DNA of 64,000 nt from positions 186,001-250,000 of the forward strand of contig NZ_JACYVA010000001.1 in assembly GCF_014842075.1 (NCBI RefSeq). Reading direction: 5' to 3'. The translations under genes were made by a program, and so were the position numbers. Below are positions 1 through 7,972 of this stretch, in pieces (within the stretch, counting starts at the first letter, position 1; each line of letters starts with the position of its first letter). The notes beneath the pieces are model-generated. The model worked only from the letters and a program-made list of their open reading frames with translations, was not told the origin of the DNA and made no database searches. The DNA comes from Sphingomonas sp. CFBP 13720. GTDB taxonomy: Bacteria; Pseudomonadota; Alphaproteobacteria; Sphingomonadales; Sphingomonadaceae.

Positions 1-386
1 AGCTTCGCCGCAAAGTCTCCGGTGAACAGCGGCGGGATCAGCGTCCCGAAGATGGTGCACAGCCCCAGCACCACGGCCATGCCGAGCGACAGCCCCAGAT
101 AGCGCATGACGAGGCCATAGCCGAGGCCGCCGAACCCCCACAGGATGCCGAAGAACACCGGCCACAGCAGCGTCGCAGTAGGCGTAGCGGCGAACACGCC
201 AAGCAGGTCGTTGGTCTGGACTGAGGCGAAGAACCACGGTGCCAGCACCCACGAAAAGATGCCGCCGGTGAGCCAGTAAATCTCCCACGACCAGCGCTTC
301 ACCCCGCGATACGGTACGTAGAAGCTGGCCGAGGCGAAGCCGCCCAGCCAATGGTACAGAACGCCGGTCAGCGGGTTCGGGGTCAT
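1..386 (-). CDS. rhaT: L-rhamnose/H+ symporter RhaT, N-terminal part (runs off window)
   Basis: Only the first 128 residues are present; the rest lies beyond the left edge. The N-terminus contains YVPYRGVKRWSWE after a short hydrophobic segment, a hallmark of the ten-helix RhaT proton-coupled L-rhamnose permease of the inner membrane. The visible part has several hydrophobic stretches that fit membrane helices. The ATG overlaps the stop codon of the lactonase upstream (ATGA), so the two are translationally coupled. Uptake of L-rhamnose fits the catabolic genes that follow. The family is clear from the N-terminus; substrate is inferred from family and context. Confidence 0.85.
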   Translation of the reverse strand, partial: MTPNPLTGVLYHWLGGFASASFYVPYRGVKRWSWEIYWLTGGIFSWVLAPWFFASVQTNDLLGVFAATPTATLLWPVFFGILWGFGGLGYGLVMRYLGLSLGMAVVLGLCTIFGTLIPPLFTGDFAAK

Positions 387-1285
387 AGGCTCAGTCCCAG
401 TCGGTATAGTCGGTTGGCATTGCCGGCGAACAGCGCGGCGCGTTCGGCAGGCGTGAAGTCGTGGGTGATGTCGGCATAGGCGTTCAGGTGGTCGGCAAAG
501 CTGCCGAACAGCCGGTCGGTCGGGAAATCGCTGGCGACCATCGCCCGGTCGCATCCGAAGGCGTCGATCGCGGCAAGGACCAGCCCGCGCGCCTGATCGA
601 TGTGCCATGGTCGATGGGTAAAGCCGATGCCCGACAGCTTGATCGCGACGTGCGGCAGGCGCGCCAGCGCGGCGATGCCGTCGCGCCATTCGGCTTCCTC
701 GCCCGGAATGCACATGCCCATGTGGTTCACCATCACCGGCGTTTCGGGATGACGCTCGATCAGCCGGGCAAGGCCGGGAAACTGACCGGGATAGGCTTGC
801 AGATCGAAGCTGAGGCCATGCGCCTTCAGCCGGGCATAGCCCTGCGCCCAGCCATCGTCGGCGGTGACGTCGCGCGGGGTGTAGCTGCGCCGGGGGTCGG
901 CGTGCCAGTTGACGATGTGGCGGATGCCGCGAACGTTGGCATGGGCGGCATGCGCCGCCAGCAGCGTGTCGACTTGCGGGTCGGACAGGTCGGCGAAGGC
1001 GACGATGCCGTTCGGCATGCCATCGGCGTCGGCCATGTCCTGCAACCAGCGCGTTTCGTCCAGCGCGTGCGCGGCATCGGCTCCGGCATCGATATGCACG
1101 ATGCCGCGCACGTCCCAGCCCGCCGCGTCGGCGCGGTAATCGTCCAGCAGATAGGTGTTGGCGATCGCTTCGACCGATCCGTTCGGACCGTCGTCGGCGA
1201 AGGGCGGGGTCAGCCACGGATAACGCAGCCGATCCAGATCCCACAGATGGACGTGCGCATCGACGAAGGGGAGCCGGTCGGTCAT
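383..1285 (-). CDS. Amidohydrolase-family L-rhamnono-lactonase (LRA2-type)
   Basis: A 300-residue amidohydrolase_2 (COG3618) protein. It has the metal-binding HVHLWD motif at residues 11-16, a central histidine-rich part (VNHMG near residue 190) and a C-terminal SDFPTDR segment. Members hydrolyse sugar-acid lactones such as L-fuconolactone and L-rhamnono-1,4-lactone. Position beside rhaT and the L-rhamnonate dehydratase points to the rhamnose lactonase, the second step of the non-phosphorylative pathway. No signal peptide, so cytoplasmic. It begins about 200 bp after the terminator-like hairpin of the preceding transcript and so probably has its own promoter, shared with rhaT. Family is certain; substrate is inferred from neighbours, and L-fuconolactone is the main alternative. 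Confidence 0.8.
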   Translation of the reverse strand: MTDRLPFVDAHVHLWDLDRLRYPWLTPPFADDGPNGSVEAIANTYLLDDYRADAAGWDVRGIVHIDAGADAAHALDETRWLQDMADADGMPNGIVAFADLSDPQVDTLLAAHAAHANVRGIRHIVNWHADPRRSYTPRDVTADDGWAQGYARLKAHGLSFDLQAYPGQFPGLARLIERHPETPVMVNHMGMCIPGEEAEWRDGIAALARLPHVAIKLSGIGFTHRPWHIDQARGLVLAAIDAFGCDRAMVASDFPTDRLFGSFADHLNAYADITHDFTPAERAALFAGNANRLYRLGLSL

Positions 1286-1342
1286 GTCGTCGGCCTCTCG
1301 ACGGCAAGGTCGTGGAACATCGACATCCTCCCTATTGCGCAG

Positions 1343-1356
1343 AATACTGGCATGTT
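1343..1356. promoter_or_regulatory. Possible IclR-type operator upstream of the lactonase
   Basis: On the minus strand this reads AACATGCCAGTATT. It resembles AACATGTGGTATT (4368-4380, plus strand) in front of the L-rhamnonate dehydratase, with one base difference in spacing. It sits about 60-70 bp upstream of the lactonase start, where a regulator controlling lactonase-rhaT could bind. This is pattern matching between two sites only. Confidence 0.25.
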
Positions 1357-1449
1357 TCCGGGGTGCCCCCGGTCATCGCGGCAATGGCCGGAATCTTCAG
1401 CCGCCGGCACCGAAGCCGTCCGATCCCGGACCCGGCCCGAATGACGAAA

Positions 1450-1481
1450 GCGGGGTGGAAGCGACGCGCGCTCCACCCCGC
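1450..1481 (-). terminator. Probable intrinsic terminator of the dehydratase-hydrolase-dehydrogenase transcript
   Basis: A perfect 10-bp stem (GCGGGGTGGA with TCCACCCCGC) closes a 12-base loop just downstream of the minus-strand SDR gene. On that strand it is followed by TTTCGTC, a weak T tract. It would end the transcript that starts at the L-rhamnonate dehydratase and separate it from the lactonase-rhaT unit. Confidence 0.55.
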
Positions 1482-1491
1482 CGTCACGCGA

Positions 1492-2232
1492 TCAATAGGT
1501 CGTGCGGCCGCCCGACGTGTCGAAGGTCGACGCGGTGGTGAAGCTGCATTCCTCGCTGGCCATGAAACAGATCATCGCCGCGCTTTCGTGGACTTCGCCC
1601 AGCCGACCCATCGGGATTTTCGACCGCATGTAATCGACCTGGCTCTGCGGCAATTGCGCAAGGATCGGGCTTTCGAAGGTCGCGGGGGTCAGCGTGTTGG
1701 CGATGACACCCTTGCCCGCCAGTTCCTTGCCCAGCGACTTGGTGAAGCCGATCACGCCCGCCTTCGTCGCCGAATAGGCGGATGCGTTGGGATTGCCTTC
1801 CTTGCCCGCGACCGATGCCACGTTGACGATCCGGCCATAGCCGTTCGCCAGCAGATGCGGCACGACCGCGCGGTTGCAATAGAACAGGCCGTTCAGGTTG
1901 ACGTTGACGACCTGAAGCCAGCTCTCGATCGGGAAGTCCTGCACCGGGACCGTCGCGCCGGTGATGCCGGCCGAACAGATCAGGATGTCGACCTTGCCCA
2001 AGGCAGCGACGCTTTCCGCCGTCGCCGCCACGACCGCGTCCGCGTCCGATACGTCGACGCGGACGCCGTGCGCGCCCAGCGCCTCGCACGTCGCTTCCAG
2101 ACCGGGGTTCATGTCCCAGATCGACACCGTGCCGCCTTCGGCGACGATGCGTTCGGCGACGGCGCGGCCCAGACCGGACGCGCCGCCGGTGATGATCGCC
2201 GCGCGACCTTCATACCGTCCGGCGTAGTTCAT
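1492..2232 (-). CDS. SDR dehydrogenase, 2-keto-3-deoxy-L-rhamnonate 4-dehydrogenase (LRA5-type)
   Basis: A 246-residue classical short-chain dehydrogenase with the cofactor motif TGGASGLG at residues 15-22 and the catalytic set Ser140, Tyr153, Lys157. The usual NNAG motif is CSAG here. It would oxidise 2-keto-3-deoxy-L-rhamnonate at C4 with NAD+, giving the 2,4-diketo acid cleaved by the neighbouring FAH-family hydrolase. The chosen ATG overlaps the stop of that hydrolase (ATGA); the reading frame stays open further upstream, but there it only shadows the hydrolase gene. SDR family is certain; substrate is inferred from the conserved gene set known from Sphingomonas L-rhamnose catabolism. Confidence 0.83.
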   Translation of the reverse strand: MNYAGRYEGRAAIITGGASGLGRAVAERIVAEGGTVSIWDMNPGLEATCEALGAHGVRVDVSDADAVVAATAESVAALGKVDILICSAGITGATVPVQDFPIESWLQVVNVNLNGLFYCNRAVVPHLLANGYGRIVNVASVAGKEGNPNASAYSATKAGVIGFTKSLGKELAGKGVIANTLTPATFESPILAQLPQSQVDYMRSKIPMGRLGEVHESAAMICFMASEECSFTTASTFDTSGGRTTY

Positions 2233-3083
2233 CGGAGCACCGCGTCGCCAAGGTGACGCCATGCGACGACCTGTTGATTCTGTTCGCCCAGACCGGCGAT
2301 GCCGAGTTTCATCGTGTCGCCAGCCTTCAGATAGATGGCGGTCGGCTTCTTGCCTTCGCCCACGCCCGGCGGGGTGCCGGTGATCATCAGGTCGCCGGGG
2401 TACAGCGTGATATATTCGCTGACGTACGAAATCAGTTCGGCGACGTCGAAGATCATCGTCTTCGTATTGCCGGTCTGCATTCGCTGACCGTTCACGTCGA
2501 GGAACATGTCGAGGTTCTGGTGGTCGCCGACCTCGTCCGGCGTGACCAGCCACGGCCCGACCGGGCAGAAGCTGTCATGCCCCTTCCCCTTCGACCACTG
2601 GCTGCCGCGCTGCTTCTGGTTGAAGCGTTCGGACACGTCGTTGGCGATCGCATAGCCCGCGACATGGTCCAGCGCGTCTTCCTTCGACACATAGCGCGCG
2701 GTCTTGCCGATCACGACCGCCAGCTCGACTTCCCAGTCGGTGTGGGTCGAATCCTTCGGGATCATGACCTCGTCGTTCGGGCCGGTCAGCGACGACAGCG
2801 CCTTCATGAACATCATCGGTTCGGGCGGCACCGGCAGGTTCGATTCGGCGGCATGATCGGCATAGTTCAGCCCGATCGCGACGATCTTGCCGATGCCGTT
2901 CACCGGCACGCCGAACCGGGTGCCTTCGTCGACCAGCGGCAGCCCGTCGATATCGACCGACAGGCCGGCGATGCTGTCGACGGTGACGTCGTCGACCACG
3001 CCCGACAGGTCGCGGATGCGTCCTTGTGAATCTACGACACCGGGCTTTTCGTGGCCTTGCGGGCCGAAACGGCAGAATTTCAT
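2229..3083 (-). CDS. FAH-family 2,4-diketo-3-deoxy-L-rhamnonate hydrolase (LRA6-type)
   Basis: A 284-residue fumarylacetoacetate hydrolase family enzyme. The metal-binding DWEVELAVVIGK block has Glu118 and Glu120, and it is followed by NDVSER and a C-terminal ITGTPPGVGEG motif. In the alternative rhamnose pathway this enzyme splits 2,4-diketo-3-deoxy-L-rhamnonate into pyruvate and L-lactate. It follows the dehydratase by 13 bp and overlaps the SDR downstream by 4 bp, so the three form one operon. The length is normal for the single-domain FAH type. Function is inferred from family plus a complete set of pathway neighbours; the equivalent enzyme of L-fucose catabolism would look similar. Confidence 0.84.
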   Translation of the reverse strand: MKFCRFGPQGHEKPGVVDSQGRIRDLSGVVDDVTVDSIAGLSVDIDGLPLVDEGTRFGVPVNGIGKIVAIGLNYADHAAESNLPVPPEPMMFMKALSSLTGPNDEVMIPKDSTHTDWEVELAVVIGKTARYVSKEDALDHVAGYAIANDVSERFNQKQRGSQWSKGKGHDSFCPVGPWLVTPDEVGDHQNLDMFLDVNGQRMQTGNTKTMIFDVAELISYVSEYITLYPGDLMITGTPPGVGEGKKPTAIYLKAGDTMKLGIAGLGEQNQQVVAWRHLGDAVLR

Positions 3084-3096
3084 GTGGCTATGTCTC

Positions 3097-4287
3097 TCAG
3101 TGCTCGAAAGGGCGGTGCATGTTGAGGTCGCGGTTCAGTTCGACGCCGAACCCCGGCGCATCGAGCGCGGACGTACGCATCCGGCCTTTTTCGGGGATCG
3201 GCTCGCCGATCAGCTGCGGATGGAACATCGGCTGCACGTGATCGGCCTCCGGCGCCATCATCAGATATTCGGCGAAGGGCGAATTGTGGCGCGTGACGAC
3301 GAAATGATAGCTGTAGACCGAGGAGCCGTGCGGCACGACCAGCTTGCCGCGCGCATCGGCCAGCGCGCTGATCTTGAGCAGTTCGGTCACGCCGCCGCAC
3401 CAGCCAACATCGGGCTGGATGATGTCGCAGCAGTCCATGTCCATCAGCATGCGGAAGCCCCAGCGCGTCGCCTCATGCTCGCCGGTCGTGACCAGCATGC
3501 CCTTCGGCACGTTGCGCTTCAGTTCGGCATAGCCCCAGTAATCGTCGGGGCTGATCGCCTCCTCGATCCATTTCAGGCCGTGTTCGTGCGCGGCATGGGC
3601 AAGGCGCGTCGCGTAATCGACGTCCAGCGCCATCCAGCAATCCCACATCAGCCAGAAATCCGGGCCGACGCGCTCCCGCATCGTCGCGAGTTCGGCGATG
3701 TTCTTCTTCAGCCCCTCGATACCCTCGGCGGGGCCGTGGTGCAGCGGCATCTTGCCGCCGATGAATCCCATGTCCTTGGCAAGGTCGGGCCGTGCGCCGG
3801 TGGCGTAGAATTGCAGTTCGTCGCGCACCGCGCCACCCAGCATCTGGTACACCGGTTCGTCGCGCAGCTTGCCAAGCAGATCCCATAGCGCAAGATCGAC
3901 GCCCGAGATGGCGTTGATGACCAACCCCTTGCGCCCGTAATATTGCGTCGAGAAATACATCTGGTCCCAGATCTTCTCATATTCGGTCGGCGAGCGACCT
4001 TCGAGAAACCGGGCGAGATGCTTCTCGACGATGAAACATGCCGGTTCGCCGCCGGTCGTCACCGCGAACCCGATCGTGCCGTCCTCCGCCTCGATCTCGA
4101 CGATCAGCGTGCCGAGCACGTTGATACCAAACGACTGGCGCGACTGGCGATATTCGGGATAGCGGCTCATCGGCGTCGCGATGTGATCGTCGATCCAGTG
4201 ATAGCCCTGTTGATCGTGATAATCCGCACCGCCGCCACGCACGGTGAACGCGCGGACGTGTTTGATCTTCGGAAGCGCCGCCTTCAT
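3097..4287 (-). CDS. rhmD: L-rhamnonate dehydratase (enolase superfamily)
   Basis: A 396-residue enolase-superfamily acid sugar dehydratase. It removes water from L-rhamnonate to give 2-keto-3-deoxy-L-rhamnonate. Metal ligands and acid/base residues are visible in the barrel: Asp216 (WDCW), the Glu pair in IEEAI (242-243), Glu270-His271 (TGEHE), Asp293 (QPDVGW) and His320 (VPHGSS). The N-terminal capping domain carries [17 protein letters not shown], typical of RhmD. I chose the ATG that follows an AGGGTGGTG ribosome binding site; an earlier in-frame ATG would add 43 non-conserved residues running into the promoter. It is first in its operon and divergent from the IclR regulator. Confidence 0.93.
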   Translation of the reverse strand: MKAALPKIKHVRAFTVRGGGADYHDQQGYHWIDDHIATPMSRYPEYRQSRQSFGINVLGTLIVEIEAEDGTIGFAVTTGGEPACFIVEKHLARFLEGRSPTEYEKIWDQMYFSTQYYGRKGLVINAISGVDLALWDLLGKLRDEPVYQMLGGAVRDELQFYATGARPDLAKDMGFIGGKMPLHHGPAEGIEGLKKNIAELATMRERVGPDFWLMWDCWMALDVDYATRLAHAAHEHGLKWIEEAISPDDYWGYAELKRNVPKGMLVTTGEHEATRWGFRMLMDMDCCDIIQPDVGWCGGVTELLKISALADARGKLVVPHGSSVYSYHFVVTRHNSPFAEYLMMAPEADHVQPMFHPQLIGEPIPEKGRMRTSALDAPGFGVELNRDLNMHRPFEH

Positions 4288-4489
4288 AGTCACCACCCTG
4301 TTCGCGCGGCCGTCCGGGACGGTCCGGCGCTTCTGTCCCGCCAAAATCCATGCATGGAAGCCGTACCAACATGTGGTATTTGTACCCGCGCATGGACGAG
4401 AAACTTCCCGGAACATTCAGGTGGCAATCGCCGCCCGATATCAATCCTTCCGGTTTACTTTCTCACTTTATGGGATAGGATGCTACTAG
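4288..4489. promoter_or_regulatory. Divergent promoter region of rhmD and the IclR gene
   Basis: This 202-bp gap separates the two divergent transcripts of the rhamnose locus. It holds a perfect 12-bp palindrome TCCATGCATGGA at 4347-4358 and three alternating arms TACC/GGTA/TACC at 4364-4367, 4375-4378 and 4383-4386, which create overlapping inverted repeats as expected for an IclR dimer or tetramer site. A short palindrome TTCCCGGAA lies at 4405-4413. The last 50 bp before the regulator are AT-richer than the surroundings and probably contain its promoter. Binding is not proven by sequence. Confidence 0.45.
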
Positions 4490-5335
4490 ATGAGACAGAA
4501 CCCGTCAAACGAAGAATCGCCGATCGAGGCGGTCGAACCCGATGCCAAGGGTGCCGGCAAGGCGCAGGGCAGCCAGACGCTGGTGCGCGGACTCGACCTG
4601 CTGGATCAGGTGATCGACGGTCCGGTGAAGCTGGCCGAGCTGTCGCAGCGCATGGGCCTGACGCGGTCGACGACGCACCGGTTGGCCAATGCGCTGATCG
4701 ATCGCGGCTTTCTGACGTTCCTGCCGCGCGAGGGATATCTGTTGGGACCCAAGCTGTTGCAGCTCGGCTTCCTGGCACAGGGTCAGGCCGATATCGTCCA
4801 GATCGCACGGCCGCGGATCGAGGAGCTGGCGGCACAGACCGAGGACACCGTGCATTTCGGCCGGCTCGACGACGGACTGGCGCTGTATCTGGACAAGATT
4901 CCGGGCCGACGGCGCGTCGACATCTCAAGCCGGATCGGCGACCGCCAGCCGCTGAGTTCGACCGGGCTGGGGAAGGCGCTGCTGCTCGACGACAGCGAGG
5001 ATGCGTGGACGCAGGTGTTCGAGGCCGAGCACCCGGCCGGCGCCCGCCGCCCGGACTTCGCGGTCTGGCTGGACCGGATGCGCGGCTATGTCGCGGGCGG
5101 TCATGCGTTCGATCTTGAGGAGAACGAGGATCTGATCCGGTGCGTCGCCGCCCCCGTGCGCGATGCGTCGGGCAAGATTTCGGGCGCGATCAGCGTATCG
5201 AGCGCGGCGCAATATATGGACGACGACCGTATGGCGTCACTGAGCGTGCAGGTGCGCGAGTGCGCCGAACGCATCAGCCGCGATCTCGGCTGGAGTCCGC
5301 AGACACAGGCGTTGCAGAAACGCCGTAAACGATAA
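4490..5335 (+). CDS. IclR-family transcriptional regulator of rhamnose catabolism
   Basis: A 281-residue IclR-type regulator. After a 26-residue polar tail comes the winged helix-turn-helix (SQTLVRGLDLLDQV through LAELSQRMGLTRSTTHRLANAL), then an effector-binding GAF-like domain with the usual DTVHFGRLDDG and SSTGLGKALLL segments. It probably senses a rhamnose pathway intermediate, perhaps L-rhamnonate or KDR, and controls both the divergent rhmD transcript and its own. It is the first gene of a seven-gene run: the L-rhamnose dehydrogenase starts 14 bp after its stop. Family is certain; ligand and sign of control are not visible. Confidence 0.88.
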   Translation: MRQNPSNEESPIEAVEPDAKGAGKAQGSQTLVRGLDLLDQVIDGPVKLAELSQRMGLTRSTTHRLANALIDRGFLTFLPREGYLLGPKLLQLGFLAQGQADIVQIARPRIEELAAQTEDTVHFGRLDDGLALYLDKIPGRRRVDISSRIGDRQPLSSTGLGKALLLDDSEDAWTQVFEAEHPAGARRPDFAVWLDRMRGYVAGGHAFDLEENEDLIRCVAAPVRDASGKISGAISVSSAAQYMDDDRMASLSVQVRECAERISRDLGWSPQTQALQKRRKR

Positions 5336-5349
5336 GAGTGGAGAGCGTG

Positions 5350-6114
5350 ATGAAGTTGTTGGAAGGCAAGACCGTGCTGGTCACCGGCGCATCGACCGGC
5401 ATCGGCCGCGCCGCTGCGATCGGCGCGGCACAGCATGGCGCGAACGTGGTCATCAACTATCACAGCCGCGACGCCGATGCCGATGCGTGCATCGCCGCGA
5501 TCGAGGCGACCGGACAACGCGGGCTGGCGATCAAGGGCGACGTGGCGGAGGCGGCGACGGCGGCGGACTTCGTAAGCAAGGCGGTGGCGACGTTCGGTCG
5601 GGTCGACGTGATGGTGTCGAACGCCGGCATCTGTCCGTTCCACGCGTTCCTCGACATGCCGCCGGAAACGCTGGAACGCACGCTTCGCGTCAACCTGCAC
5701 GGCGCATATTACATGGTGCAGGCGGCGGCGAACGCGATGGTGCGGCAGGGCGACGGCGGTGCGATCGTCGCGGTGTCGTCTATCTCGGCGCTGGTCGGGG
5801 GCGAGTATCAGACGCATTACACACCGACCAAGGCGGGGGTGCATTCGCTGATGCAGTCGACCGCGATCGCACTGGGCAAGCACGGCATCCGCTGCAATTC
5901 GGTGCTGCCCGGCACGATCCTGACCGAGATCAACAAGGACGATCTGGTCGACGAGGCGAAGCGGACGTCGATGGAAGCCCGCGTTCCACTGGGGCGGCTG
6001 GGACAGCCGGAGGATATGGTCGGGCCGATCATCTTCCTCGCGTCCGACATGGCGGCGTACGTCACCGGCGCTGCGTTGCTGGTCGATGGCGGCATGTTCG
6101 TGAACCTTCAGTGA
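5350..6114 (+). CDS. L-rhamnose 1-dehydrogenase (SDR, LRA1-type)
   Basis: A 254-residue short-chain dehydrogenase that oxidises L-rhamnose to L-rhamnono-lactone with NAD(P)+, the entry reaction of the pathway. Cofactor motif TGASTGIG is at 12-19 and the catalytic set is Ser144, Tyr157, Lys161. The blocks SNAGICPFHAFLDMP and THYTPTKAGVHSLMQS and the C-terminus LLVDGGMFVNLQ are characteristic of bacterial L-rhamnose dehydrogenases such as the Azotobacter enzyme, as I remember that sequence. I chose the ATG with GGAG six bases upstream over a GTG 12 bp earlier. Its stop overlaps the next ATG (TGATG). This gene makes rhamnose, rather than fucose, the likeliest substrate of the locus. Confidence 0.92.
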   Translation: MKLLEGKTVLVTGASTGIGRAAAIGAAQHGANVVINYHSRDADADACIAAIEATGQRGLAIKGDVAEAATAADFVSKAVATFGRVDVMVSNAGICPFHAFLDMPPETLERTLRVNLHGAYYMVQAAANAMVRQGDGGAIVAVSSISALVGGEYQTHYTPTKAGVHSLMQSTAIALGKHGIRCNSVLPGTILTEINKDDLVDEAKRTSMEARVPLGRLGQPEDMVGPIIFLASDMAAYVTGAALLVDGGMFVNLQ

Positions 6115-6917
6115 TGCGCACGCGCACCCGCCCCCTTCGGCTGCTTCTCCCCGCGCTCGCCGGACTGGCGATGGGTGCGCCGGCAATCGCCGAAACCATC
6201 TTCATCGCGGGCGATTCGACCGCGCAGACCTACAAGGCCGATCGCTATCCGCAGACCGGATGGGGCCAGATGCTGGCGTGCGGCCTGGCACCGGACGTCA
6301 CGGTGGAAAACCGGGCAATGGGCGGACGGTCGACCAAAAGCTTCATCGCCGAAGGTCGATGGGACCGGCTGATGGCCGACCTGCAACCCGGCGATACGGT
6401 GCTGATCCAGTTCGGTCATAACGATGCGAGCGCCAACAAGCCCGAACGCTATGCGCCGTTCGCGACGGTCTATCGCGACAATCTATTGCGGTTCGTCTGG
6501 CAGGTGCGCGGCAAGGGCGCCGTGCCGGTGCTGGTGACCCCGGTGACGCGGCGGTCGTTCGGTGCCGACGGCAAGGCGAAGGCCGACTTCGCCGATTATT
6601 CGGCGGTGGTGCGCGAAGTGGCACAATCGACGGGGACGAAGCTGATCGATCTGGAAGCCACGTCGCGCGCATGGGTCGATGCGAAGGGCGTCGAGCCGTC
6701 GCGGGCGTATTTCCTGCACTATCCCAAAGGCAAATATGCGGGGTTCAGCGACGGCATCGCCGACGACACGCATTTCAGCGAACTGGGCGCGCGCGGCGTG
6801 GCCAATTTGATCGCGGCGGGACTGGTCGCGACCGGGGTGCCGGTGGCGGCGAAGGTGTTGCCGCAGCGGCCGGACCTGACCCGCGCTACCCCATTGGGGA
6901 CCACGGCATGTCGATGA
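6114..6917 (+). CDS. Secreted GDSL/SGNH esterase, rhamnogalacturonan acetylesterase-like (CE12)
   Basis: A 267-residue SGNH hydrolase with an N-terminal signal peptide ending near AIAE (residues 1-27). Block I is GDST (33-36, nucleophile Ser35), block III is FGHND (100-104) and block V is DDTH (Asp217, His220). The spacing and the GHND/DxxH pair match CE12 rhamnogalacturonan acetylesterases, which deacetylate the rhamnose- and galacturonate-containing pectin backbone outside the cytoplasm. It overlaps the L-rhamnose dehydrogenase stop by one base and the next esterase by ten, so it is expressed with rhamnose catabolism. That supports rhamnogalacturonan as the rhamnose source. Acetylated xylan is another possible substrate. 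Confidence 0.8.
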   Translation: MRTRTRPLRLLLPALAGLAMGAPAIAETIFIAGDSTAQTYKADRYPQTGWGQMLACGLAPDVTVENRAMGGRSTKSFIAEGRWDRLMADLQPGDTVLIQFGHNDASANKPERYAPFATVYRDNLLRFVWQVRGKGAVPVLVTPVTRRSFGADGKAKADFADYSAVVREVAQSTGTKLIDLEATSRAWVDAKGVEPSRAYFLHYPKGKYAGFSDGIADDTHFSELGARGVANLIAAGLVATGVPVAAKVLPQRPDLTRATPLGTTACR

Positions 6918-7972
6918 ACGGGGACGGTCCAAATCCGTCACTCCGGCGCAGGTTGGGGTCGCTCCGTGGGTCGGACAGCACTTCCGCCGGGGGCGACCCC
7001 AGCCTGCGCTGGGGTGACGATTGGGGTGTAAGCCGTCGCGTCCTTCTGGGCGGCACGGTGGCGGCGGGCGTCGCCACCGCCCTGCCCGCCTTCGCCCAGT
7101 CCGCCGCGCCACTGGCGTATCGCCCGATCTGGCCCGGCAACGCACCGGGCGGCGAACGCGTGACCGAAGCCGAACAGGAAATCCCGCGCTCGGCGACCGG
7201 ACCGAAGGACGACACCGCGTTCCTGCATGTCCGCACGCCGACGATGACGCATATCGCACCGGCCAAACCCAATGGCGCCGCGATCCTGCTGATCCCCGGC
7301 GGCGGATACCTTCGCGTCGCGATCGGCAACGGCGCGCGTGCGCTGCTCCAGTTCTTCGCGGATCGCGGCTATCATGCCTATCTGCTAAAATACCGCCTGC
7401 CGGGCGATCCATGGGCTGCCGGTCCCGATGCGCCGTTGCAGGATGCGCAGCGTGCTTTGCGGCTGATCAAGGCCGAGGCGAAGGGGTACGGTGTCGCGCT
7501 CGACCGGATCGGGGTGATGGGCTTTTCCGCCGGCGGGCATCTGGCGGCAATGCTCGCCTATCGCGGCGATTCGACCTATCCCGCCATGGACGTTGCCGAT
7601 TCGCAACCGCTGGGCGTACGCGCGGCGGGGTTGCTTTATCCGGTGGCGCTGATGGGCGTTGACGGCACGCATCGCGGATCGCAGGATCAACTGATCGGCA
7701 AGAACCCGACGCCGGATCGGGCGCTGCGTGCGCGCACCGATGCGCGGATCACCACCGCCAGCCCGCCCACGTTCATCGCGCATGCGATCGACGACCGGGT
7801 GGTGCCGGTCGACAATGGTCTCGCGCTGCTCGCGGCGCTGCGGCGGGCGAAGGTTCCTGCGGAAGCATATCTGCCCGAGATCGGCGGGCATGGATTCGGG
7901 GTGACGAGCGAAGGACAGCCGGCGGCATGGACCGCGCTGTTCTTTGAATGGGCGAAACGGCACGGCCTGTGA
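6908..7972 (+). CDS. Tat-exported alpha/beta-hydrolase, carbohydrate esterase-like, with repeat-derived N-terminus
   Basis: A 354-residue alpha/beta hydrolase of the acetylxylan-esterase-like type. It has the oxyanion GGGY (131-134), nucleophile elbow GFSAGG (Ser207), an Asp in HAIDDRVVP and a terminal GGHGFG His. A Tat-like signal SRRVLLGG starts near residue 42, followed by a hydrophobic stretch ending AFAQ. Residues 10-37 are translated from an 84-bp palindromic dispersed repeat, so the region before the twin arginines is unusually long. The ATG lies inside the previous gene's end; an ATG two codons later is equally possible. It probably acts with the CE12 enzyme on acylated pectin or hemicellulose fragments. 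Fold is clear; exact substrate unknown. Confidence 0.76.
   Translation: MSMNGDGPNPSLRRRLGSLRGSDSTSAGGDPSLRWGDDWGVSRRVLLGGTVAAGVATALPAFAQSAAPLAYRPIWPGNAPGGERVTEAEQEIPRSATGPKDDTAFLHVRTPTMTHIAPAKPNGAAILLIPGGGYLRVAIGNGARALLQFFADRGYHAYLLKYRLPGDPWAAGPDAPLQDAQRALRLIKAEAKGYGVALDRIGVMGFSAGGHLAAMLAYRGDSTYPAMDVADSQPLGVRAAGLLYPVALMGVDGTHRGSQDQLIGKNPTPDRALRARTDARITTASPPTFIAHAIDDRVVPVDNGLALLAALRRAKVPAEAYLPEIGGHGFGVTSEGQPAAWTALFFEWAKRHGL
6936..7019. repeat. REP-like palindromic dispersed repeat inside a coding region
   Basis: The element begins CGTCACTCCGGCGCAGG and ends CCTGCGCTGGGGTGACG, so its two ends are inverted copies with inner GGTTGGGGTCGC and GCGACCCCAGCC arms. It is the same design as the intergenic elements at 46126-46205 and 50575-50658. 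Here it is in frame and open, encoding residues 10-37 of the esterase, including SLRRRLGSLR and PSLRWGDDWG. Confidence 0.8.

Noticed and set aside
461..1444. Long plus-strand open frame opposite the lactonase
   Set aside because: It is the GC-rich antisense shadow of a well-supported amidohydrolase gene and has no family motif or ribosome site.
1312..2256. 314-codon plus-strand frame across the terminator and SDR gene
   Set aside because: Composition is arginine- and histidine-rich as expected for a shadow, and the opposite strand carries a clear SDR.
383..6114. L-fucose rather than L-rhamnose catabolism
   Set aside because: RhaT and the highly characteristic L-rhamnose dehydrogenase and L-rhamnonate dehydratase sequences favour rhamnose, although the lactonase alone would not decide it.
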